A stretch of DNA of 64,000 bases from Pisaster brevispinus. Taxonomy: Eukaryota; Echinodermata; Asteroidea; Forcipulatida; Asteriidae. Below the pieces are notes generated by a model that worked only from the letters and a program-made list of their open reading frames with translations, was not told the DNA's origin and ran no database searches. Location: assembly GCA_023634235.1 (NCBI GenBank), contig JAMKCF010000018.1, forward strand, positions 3,749,474 through 3,813,473, written 5' to 3'. A program made the translations under genes and the position numbers. Of the stretch, positions 58,601 through 64,000 are shown piece after piece. Numbering within the stretch: position 1 is the first letter of the stretch; each line of letters begins with the position of its first letter.

Positions 58601-60694
58601 TGTCGTGTTTCTCCAGGATTGTCAACCTGTGGTCGTAGATCAGGCCGTCAAATTCGCAACGATTATATCTGGTGTTGGGATAGGCATCTCTCTGCTTCAG
58701 GTTAGTCCAAAGAGGAAATTGAAAAATAGCGCACTGGCATTGACTGCATTTTTTATTTATTTCAACAGCAAGTTGTTTCTCCTTTCATCACAACACAGGT
58801 TATCTTCTTTTGACAGCCTGGAGCAAGTTCGATCAAGGGACTATAGTTGACTATTGTCGACCATTGGGCGATTTTGCCTGGTACCCAGGATGTATTTCAT
58901 GCATAGGTAACCATGGAACATTGACTGGTGGTTGACAAATGGTCGCTGATCGAACTTGCCCCTGTATGGTGATTTCTCATATCAATGGCCAAATATATCA
59001 TAATGATAATAACAATGAGAAAAAAAAGTTTGTTTTCCTGTTTTGCATTACGTGAATTTGGTTCACACCCGCCCTCATGCGGTCAAAATTACTGCAAATT
59101 GTGTAGCAAAGAGCAGGTCTCTGATGTGTGGGTTTTATCCTGACTTCAGAGTTTTCTATACAGACCTTTGCCATCACAGTTCCTGACGACTGTTTACTGT
59201 AAATGTCTTAATAGCAATAGTTCTTGTATTGTGACCTGAGATCATTTCATTTTGCAATAATATTATATTCAAACAAAAAGGTATAAGAGTAAATTAGGAA
59301 TAAATCACAAGGGAAACTGACTGGGTAAAATAAAAAATAAAAAATTGGGTTGAACCAACGACCTCCGGATTAAAGTGCCGACGCTCTACCAACTGAGCTA
59401 TCTAGCCCTAATGTTGGCGGTCTCCCTATTTTGTCAATATCTTTGTTTTGGGGGTGCCAGTCAGAAGCCATTCAACCTGTAACTGCCGTATAGCCAGGGA
59501 TCGCACCCAAGTTTACAATACAGTTAGTGGAGTGCCAGGGCGTTAATCCGGAGGTCGCGGGCTCGAGTCCCGCTCTTGTCAATAGTTTTCTGTTGACCTC
59601 AAAAAGATCAGATTAGGTCACTAGATGTAAAGTGATTTCAAATGCTTGTCCCATCCAGTACTGTTTCATTTAAGTTCACGGTTTCTGCGGATCCTTAAGA
59701 AGTTTTAAAAAGTCTCAAATTAAACTGTCCAAATTTAAGGCCTTAAGAAGCATTAACCCTAACCATGCTACATGTAAATGCAACAATATGCACCAAATGG
59801 TAATAGTTGTTGTGATCTGTTGCATTTGGCAGTCAACTCAGATGTCATTCTTTGACTGAATTTGTTGCATTCAGCAGTGAAGTGACTTCATATAGGTTTG
59901 GGTGCTTCTATTGTATCTGAACAACTTATAATGGGTATTTCAAAATATTTTTTGATGGGAAACGTATTGAGAAGTATGATGTAATATTTGGTAAGAATCA
60001 TAATTCAAATCATATTCAAAAGACTGTATAATAACAGTTAAACATTACACTTATGTGCATACATGTACTGTTGCATTTAGCAGGGCAAACACCCTTGCTC
60101 AGTCCTTTCCCAAACAGCATGCCTGCACATTGCAACAATATCCCTTGTTGCATATTGTTGCATTTGGCATGGTTCTCATTTCAACTGTGTTGCATTCTGT
60201 TGTATTTGGCAGGGCATGTAGAGAGACCCTAATGGGGGTTAGGGTTAAAACATATTAAATTCAGTTGTTTGAGCTCTGGAAAAAATGAATGAAGTGTGTA
60301 ATGAATTTTTCTATCAGCTCGTAATGAACCAAATTAGGCTGTGTGTAAAAAAAGTAACATAAAGTGTGAGTGGGTACTGCCATTTCCCCTGCTTTATTCA
60401 CGTATTTTGGGTCTGAATTTTTGTTAAGGGTAGCCGTAAAAGGTTCTTTAAAAAGTCCTAAAGTTGACTTTTTAAAGTGTGCAGATAACCCTGAAATTGA
60501 TGTAAGTTCCTCCGACATTTTATTCTCCTAAAACTTTCCTAGAGATGAGCTAGATCCTGAAAGACAGATTATTTAGTTTCAAACAATTTGTTTTTGTAAT
60601 GAAACAATTTTTAATATTTCCTGTATGTTTTTGTCTTTTTTATTCACAGCTAATTGGAATGGTCCTGGCCTTCTGCTTATTCCGACAGGTCTGA
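52551..60694 (+). CDS. Tetraspanin gene 2 (seven coding exons, 261 aa)
   Basis: A second tetraspanin. Coding exons are 52551-52640, 53711-53908, 54722-54796, 56360-56464, 57851-58039, 58617-58700 and 60650-60694. All introns are phase 0 and the total is 786 bp. The N terminus has a CFGKCC cysteine cluster before membrane segment 1. Residues near 81-92 carry the conserved IGCCGARYENRCLL motif. The large loop has CCG at 159-161, C190-C191 (PPSCC), C205 and C221, so six cysteines. I see no N-glycosylation sequon in the loop. The C-terminal tail is very short (FRQV). It lies about 16.5 kb downstream of gene 1 and shares its exon layout apart from one extra intron. The sequence supports paralogy; the exact subfamily is unknown to me. 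Confidence 0.93.
52737..52881 (-). mobile_element. Family K copy in tetraspanin 2 intron 1
   Basis: Starts CAGGCCTCGAAATAACCCAC and ends AAGTTCAAGGCCTG, the reverse orientation of the 4990 copy. CACTT occurs just outside both ends but two bases off on the left, so the TSD is uncertain. Confidence 0.72.
52897..53196. mobile_element. Foldback element in tetraspanin 2 intron 1 (about 300 bp)
   Basis: AGACAGGTGCTCTAGAGTCG near 52898 pairs with CGACTCTAGAGCGCCTGTCT near 53177-53196; arms are over 30 bp. A second AGAGCG/GTCTGAAAC repeat lies inside. Confidence 0.72.
53395..53605. mobile_element. Family L-related fragment in tetraspanin 2 intron 1
   Basis: CGGGGTTCTCCCGCGATGCA followed by GCGCAAATTGCGTGCCGATT parallels the GC-rich right side of the 16-kb copy. 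Confidence 0.45.
53711..53908 (+). CDS. Tetraspanin 2, coding exon 2
   Basis: Acceptor TTACTTCAG and donor GTATGT flank 66 codons covering the rest of membrane segment 1, the small loop, membrane segment 2 and the IGCCGARYENRCLL motif. Confidence 0.95.
54050..54215 (-). mobile_element. tRNA-Lys-like SINE, left arm of an inverted pair, tetraspanin 2 intron 2
   Basis: AGGGTTTGAACCAGTGACCT and AACTGAGCTACATGTATC, followed by GGTCTCCCTATTTTGTCAAT. Confidence 0.78.
54216..54362 (+). mobile_element. tRNA-Lys-like SINE, right arm of an inverted pair
   Basis: GATATTGACAAAACAGGGAG, TAGGGCTAGATAACTCAGTT and GGTTCAAATCCCCCTC, head-to-head with the preceding copy. Confidence 0.78.
54482..54626. mobile_element. 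Family F palindromic MITE, tetraspanin 2 intron 2
   Basis: AATTTCACAAAGAGCTAAGA and GCGTTGTGAAATCGACCCC are the ends; centre AAATCACTATGGTGATAC. Confidence 0.68.
54722..54796 (+). CDS. Tetraspanin 2, coding exon 3 (75-bp TM3 exon)
   Basis: Acceptor GCTCGCTACAG and donor GTAAGT flank 25 codons that hold only membrane segment 3. A separate 75-bp exon here is the usual tetraspanin arrangement, so gene 2 keeps the layout that gene 1 lacks. Confidence 0.94.
54860..55072 (+). mobile_element. tRNA-Glu-like SINE, nearly full, tetraspanin 2 intron 3
   Basis: TAGTGGTAAGACATCTGCTC, GGGTTCGAATCCCACCCGAG and the 3' part GATACACATCGGTGTACATT to AATATTAACATCTATTAAAT. It begins about 60 nt after the exon 3 donor. 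Confidence 0.8.
55494..55690 (-). mobile_element. tRNA-Glu-like SINE, full, tetraspanin 2 intron 3
   Basis: GGTGGGATTCGAACCCACGACC and CTTACCAACTAGACCACCGA, with the family 3' end at the left. Confidence 0.8.
55738..55835 (+). mobile_element. SINE 3'-end fragments, rearranged
   Basis: A short minus-orientation piece (ACAGATGTTAATTTTGCATC) joins a plus-orientation piece (CAGAACTCGGGAAAGCACTG to CACATCGGTGTAGGGG). Confidence 0.6.
55911..56109. mobile_element. AAGAGCTGCCAAC MITE, tetraspanin 2 intron 3
   Basis: AAGAGCTGCCAAC at the left and GTTGGCAGCTCTT at the right are perfect inverted ends. No clean TSD. CTCCCTGAT recurs inside. Confidence 0.7.
56360..56464 (+). CDS. Tetraspanin 2, coding exon 4 (start of large loop)
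   Basis: Acceptor TTTTCTTTTCAG and donor GTAAGA flank 35 codons, ending DAWNYIQRN. This matches the AWDFVQNK end of gene 1 exon 3. Confidence 0.94.
56500..56657. mobile_element. CATACCTTCCAAC MITE with 6-bp TSD, tetraspanin 2 intron 4
   Basis: Inverted ends CATACCTTCCAAC and GTTGGCAGGTATG. Exact 6-bp TSD CAGATT at 56494-56499 and 56658-56663. It lies 36 nt downstream of the exon 4 donor. Confidence 0.85.
56970..57076 (+). repeat. Left copy of a ~100-bp direct repeat flanking the Harbinger-like element
   Basis: GGTTCAAGGGGGCGCCCTCC and TCAAGACCAAGGGGAGAGAC recur at about 57587-57690 in the same order and orientation. Confidence 0.75.
57077..57573. mobile_element. Harbinger-like inverted-repeat element, tetraspanin 2 intron 4
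   Basis: Ends GGCCGAGTAAAAAAACAAAC and GTTTGTTTTTTTACTCGGCC are a perfect inverted pair that continues through ATGTTTAGC. Flanked by TAA on both sides (57074-57076 and 57574-57576), fitting the 3-bp TWA target of PIF/Harbinger elements. It includes repeated GCCGCCAT motifs. Outside it a 100-bp direct repeat occurs on both sides. Confidence 0.8.
57585..57690 (+). repeat. Right copy of the ~100-bp direct repeat
   Basis: GGTTCAAGGGGGGGCTTCAT and TCAAGACCAAGGGGAGACCC match the left copy with a few changes. Confidence 0.75.
57851..58039 (+). CDS. Tetraspanin 2, coding exon 5 (CCG exon)
   Basis: Acceptor CCATTGCTAG and donor GTAAGT flank 63 codons beginning FECCGFEFDG and including PPSCC and DSCQ. 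It is 24 codons longer than the gene 1 counterpart; the extra length lies in the variable part of the loop. Confidence 0.94.
58617..58700 (+). CDS. Tetraspanin 2, coding exon 6
   Basis: Acceptor TTTCTCCAG and donor GTTAGT flank 28 codons starting with the last loop cysteine (DC) and entering membrane segment 4. Confidence 0.93.
58820..58962. mobile_element. Short inverted-repeat element, tetraspanin 2 intron 6
   Basis: GGAGCAAGTTCGATCA and TGATCGAACTTGCCCC form inverted ends about 140 bp apart. Confidence 0.6.
59325..59475 (-). mobile_element. tRNA-Lys-like SINE, tetraspanin 2 intron 6
   Basis: GAACCAACGACCTCCGGATT, CTACCAACTGAGCTATCTAG and GGGGGTGCCAGTCAGAAGCC. Confidence 0.75.
59515..59592 (+). 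mobile_element. tRNA-Lys-like SINE head, opposite orientation
   Basis: ATACAGTTAGTGGAGTGCCA and GGTCGCGGGCTCGAGTCCCG; box A is damaged. Confidence 0.6.
59757..60244. mobile_element. TTAA-flanked piggyBac-like element, tetraspanin 2 intron 6 (488 bp)
   Basis: TTAA at 59753-59756 and 60245-60248 borders inverted ends CCCTAACCAT and GGGGGTTAGGG. The interior has at least six degenerate TTGCATTTGGCAG motifs. Confidence 0.8.
60650..60694 (+). CDS. Tetraspanin 2, terminal coding exon
   Basis: Acceptor TATTCACAG is followed by 14 codons (LIGMVLAFCLFRQV) and TGA. It ends membrane segment 4 and leaves almost no cytoplasmic tail. Confidence 0.9.
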   Translation, partial: LIGMVLAFCLFRQV

Positions 60695-60753
60695 TCAAAT
60701 TAAGAATAGAATTTAAAAAATGTGTAAAGAATTTCATCAGGATGAAATATTCA

Positions 60754-61042
60754 CAGGGTTCGTACGGTCCTTGAAAATCCTTGAAAGTCCTGGAATTTGA
60801 AAATCTGTTTTTCAAGGCCTTGAAAGTCCTTGGATTTATCTTAGGTCCTTTGTAAGTCCTTGAAAATTCACTTTTTGTAATTAAAGTATTTAATCATGCA
60901 GAGTAATGTTGTGTTTTTTCATCAAGTCTCAAATAAACCATCAATATTTGCTGGATTTTGGTCCTTGATAATGGGATTTCTGGACCTTGAAAGTCCTTGA
61001 AAAGTCCTTGAATTTATAGCTATTATAAGTGTACGAACCCTG
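60754..61042. mobile_element. CAGGGTTCGTAC MITE with 6-bp TSD (289 bp)
   Basis: Inverted ends CAGGGTTCGTACGG and GTGTACGAACCCTG. Exact 6-bp TSD TATTCA at 60748-60753 and 61043-61048. The interior repeats CCTTGAAAGTCCTTGAA variants near both ends. The ends are hAT-like but the TSD is not the usual 8 bp. Confidence 0.87.
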
Positions 61043-61127
61043 TATTCAACTTAAAAATGTAGATTTAAAAAAACAATACCATCAAAATCCTTTCCCTGTG
61101 TTTACTTAGATTTCATAATGTACTGTG

Positions 61128-61530
61128 CAGGACTCGAATTTAGGTTAAAATTTCACATGACCACAGGGCTTGTAGCTCGAAATGTTTACCGGACCAGAAT
61201 TTAATTCACAAGACCGGAATCTTCATGAGAAAGAGCTTTCTACACAGTTTCACATGTAAGTTGTTTTTATTTGAAGGAGCACTAAGAGAAGATTTATCTA
61301 ATTTGTCTTATGGGTTTGTATATTTTGATACTCAACGGAAATGTATAAATACTAGACTCAAGGTCAGCATTTGAACACCTTTTCTTTCTTTTAAAGATAT
61401 TTAATACACAGTGGCTAATTATTCAGTTGAAAAACACAAGACCGCCGGACTTGTCACGTTATGAGTTTACTGGCCCGAGGCTAAAATCACTGGCCTCGGG
61501 CCGGCGGTCCAGTGTCAAAATCGAGCCCTG
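61128..61530 (-). mobile_element. Family C copy downstream of tetraspanin 2
   Basis: Ends CAGGACTCGAATTTAGG and AAAATCGAGCCCTG, with internal ACTGGCCCGAGGCTAAAATC. No clear TSD. Confidence 0.75.
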
Positions 61531-62556
61531 CAGTTGGTTAGAGTATTTGACCTCCCAGACTAAGTTCGATAAAACTGATTCCTAAAAAGATTGTTGCACC
61601 CAAACAGACAGGCCCAGTTCCGTCTCATATGAATTTGCTTTATGTTCAATGTTTATTTTTGATATCGCTTTCTTTCAACTTGCAGTGCAATTGTTTGTCA
61701 TCCTTGTTTTTTTAATTGATACCACTATATTATTTTTATACTGCCTTCTTTGAATGTGCGTTGCAATGGTTTTTTTTTTATAAGGCCTTGTTTTTCTCAA
61801 ATTTTGTTTTTAATCTCACCTGTCACCAAATCTATTTTAATGCAAGAATCAATTTCAAACTAATATTGATTTCAAAACAGACGTTCCTGATAAAGTTATT
61901 GATGTTTGGATTTTAAAAAGTTGTTTCCCTTTAAAATATCCATCCATTGCATTTGTGTGTTTTTTTTAATTGGCAAGTTACTTAGAAAAACCTACAGGAT
62001 TTAATGTTGTAAGGCTTGAAGTAACACCATGTACATAACAATATTTCTCTAGAACTTGCGGTGACTCTGCAAGAACCGGTGGTTCTAAAAGAACCGATGG
62101 TTCTGAAAAGAAAAAAAAAAGAGAATTTCTGGTTACCCCAATGTTGGTCAACTCCCTATAGTTTCATCTCCTCACATTGATTGCCATCAATAAATTGATT
62201 TTGGGATCGATGACCTATTTAAAGAAACATCATTGTTAAAAAATACTAGCAATAATAATAAAAGTTACCGTTGTACTTTATTTTATCAGAGAATAGAAAT
62301 TGTATAAAAATGCCAAAAGTTTTGCAGAAAGCGTTTTGTTCTAGATTTGTAATAACTTGTGTGATCTTTATTTAACGCATGTATTCAATTTCAAAAGCAT
62401 GTATCGAGCTGAAGGAGTAAGTGTATGGCATTTTATTACATGAGGCTATGCAGATGTGATATTTTAGACATTATTAATTGCGACGTCAATTTTTGTAAAT
62501 AATAGTTTGTATTTACAGTCATGGTTGATACTTTCATTTGGTTTAAATATTTAAGC

Positions 62557-62562
62557 AATAAA
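62557..62562 (+). terminator. Candidate poly(A) signal, tetraspanin 2
   Basis: AATAAA in a quiet AT-rich stretch, followed by a T/G-rich segment (CAGTTGTTTTCC). An earlier candidate lies near 62189. Confidence 0.35.
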
Positions 62563-62599
62563 ATGCTTCAGGCAGTTGTTTTCCTCCAAACAGCTTTCT

Positions 62600-63460
62600 G
62601 CATTTTTAGTTTGAAACACAGTTTGTAATTTTATTTTACAATTAAGTCTTTGAGGATTTTGGATTATGTGCTTGAAACAAAAACAAAGCCAGACAAGTTT
62701 TTGCACATTATTTTAAAATTTTTAATTTGACACTTCATTAGAATCAAAATCAAACATTTAAAGCTGCTTGTCAATTTCATATTAAACAAAATTAGAAAAA
62801 GGAATACATTTTGGTGCATTTAAGCTATTTTGCTACTATTAAAAAAAATTTATTAGTTGTCATTTTGAAATTCATAATAGACTTGCTGGACAATAAGTAC
62901 ATTCAAGAAAGGAAAGGATAATTCTGTCATCACAGACCAAAGCTACACAATGTACACACAAAACTTGGACACAAAAACTTCGGGTTTTTCTGTTGTTGAT
63001 CTCTCTGATCTGTGGATGCGGGTGTACGCATCAAAATAGTGAAAGCATTCTTTTATTTCGCAGCCCATACTGAACTATTTCATGTACACAGTATCACTGT
63101 CAACCTTGCTAGATTGAAATGCAAGGTTCCAAATCCTTTTTACAGGTTTTAAATAATACAAATTTGATATTAACGATGATGGGGCTGAGATTTTTCTGTA
63201 TAGAAAAAACATGAAATATTACTGAAGAGGCTGATGTTTGTAAATGTAAATAATGTACAGTATGATTTGAAACAGCTAGGCAGTGCCTTATTTAGTCTGT
63301 ATTACATGTATTCTGTTTTTATATAAACTGGAATTCCACTTTTAAAATCGTTTAGACCTTGTTACCTTTGACATCACATGAGCCACAAGGCGGCCAGGCC
63401 TTGTACACAGCTCAATTGACAAAGACATAAAATTTAGCTTTTTATGGAGAACGCAGATAA
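62600..63460. other. Unassigned AT-rich sequence
   Basis: No gene, bordered transposon or RNA seen. Confidence 0.5.
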
Positions 63461-63461
63461 G

Positions 63462-63695
63462 ATTTAATAGATGTAATATTTGCATCGGGATGAAGAATTT
63501 TAATTTGCTTTTTCCCTTACACCGATGTGTATTAAGCACTCTATGCTCAGTGCTTTTCCAAGCTCTGTGAAAAAAAAAATCCACAGGCAATCACTTGGAT
63601 GGGATTCGAACCCACGACCTTTGCATTGCTAGAGCAGATGTCTTACCACTAGACCACCGAGCAAGCCCGATGGCTAGAGGCGGGTTCGAATCCTT
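63462..63695 (-). mobile_element. tRNA-Glu-like SINE, full
   Basis: AATAGATGTAATATTTGCATC at the left end through GGGATTCGAACCCACGACC to AGACCACCGAGCAAGCCC, the most complete copy in the window. Confidence 0.82.
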
Positions 63696-64000
63696 AGCAG
63701 ATAAGATTGTTATCATGTTGGATATGAAGAAATGGCGGCACATCTCAAAATTTTTTCAGCTGTTGCTTTAACAATTCTTGATTATGTAGTCATTATGATA
63801 CAAATTGTAAAAATGCCCACATGCCCAGTAAAAGCATCTTGTCATGCCTGACATGGTCCGTTAATAGTGGCATAAGCAGAGGGGGGGGGCAGGAGGGGGC
63901 AGTAGCCCCTCCCTAAACCCTTGTCCCCCTTCTCCCCCCCCCAAAAAAAAAAAAGAGGAAAAAGGGCGCTTATTGCGTGGTTCATTACTTAAAATACCCC

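Larger units (their letters stand above)
60695..62600 (+). other. Probable 3' UTR of tetraspanin 2
   Basis: Non-coding sequence after the TGA. It contains a 289-bp 6-bp-TSD transposon (60754-61042) and a minus-strand family C copy (61128-61530), then AT-rich sequence with AATAAA at 62557. The transposons would be part of the transcript if the distal site is used. Confidence 0.4.

Noticed and set aside
1..64000. A new multi-gene defence or biosynthetic system
   Set aside because: Only two coding genes are supported, both ordinary tetraspanins; the rest is repeats and non-coding sequence.

Overview
This is eukaryotic nuclear DNA from an intron-rich, AT-rich, repeat-laden animal genome. Spliced tetraspanin genes, tRNA-derived SINEs, 5'-truncated LINE tails and many short inverted-repeat transposons point to a marine invertebrate deuterostome. 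An echinoderm, perhaps a sea star, is my best guess; the group is inferred from overall repeat style and was not checked against any database. I see no operon, CRISPR array, phage or other prokaryotic feature.

The only protein-coding genes I can support are two tandem tetraspanin genes on the + strand. Gene 1 has six coding exons (30458-35992, 239 codons plus stop). Gene 2 has seven (52551-60694, 261 codons plus stop). In both, every intron is phase 0 with GT-AG borders, the first coding exon starts with a few 5' UTR bases behind a splice acceptor, and the large extracellular loop carries a CCG motif plus four more cysteines. The two genes share intron positions except one: gene 2 has an intron between membrane segment 3 and the large loop, and gene 1 is fused there. 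They look like an old tandem duplication. Upstream non-coding exons and promoters were not identified.

Region by region: 1-30 kb is intergenic or a long first intron, filled with transposon relics and a 14-copy 68-bp minisatellite (18.77-19.74 kb). 30.4-36 kb is gene 1, with a transposon or tandem repeat in most introns. 36-41.6 kb is probably its long 3' UTR and includes an 18-bp tandem array. 41.6-52.4 kb is intergenic or first intron of gene 2, with nested transposons at 47-51 kb. 52.4-60.7 kb is gene 2, and 60.7-62.6 kb is its likely 3' UTR. The last 1.4 kb ends in a SINE.

The most informative non-coding signal is the set of transposons whose borders can be read to the base because target-site duplications (TSDs) survive. 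One family (at 9.8 and 47.1 kb) has exact 9-bp TSDs, and a LINE tail is inserted in one copy. Several families with ends starting CAG or CAT have 5- or 6-bp TSDs instead of the 8 bp usual for hAT elements. Four elements are bounded by TTAA, one by TAA, and one 132-bp near-perfect hairpin by an 8-bp TSD. I found no convincing new multi-gene system; the novelty here is mostly in repeat biology and the tetraspanin pair.
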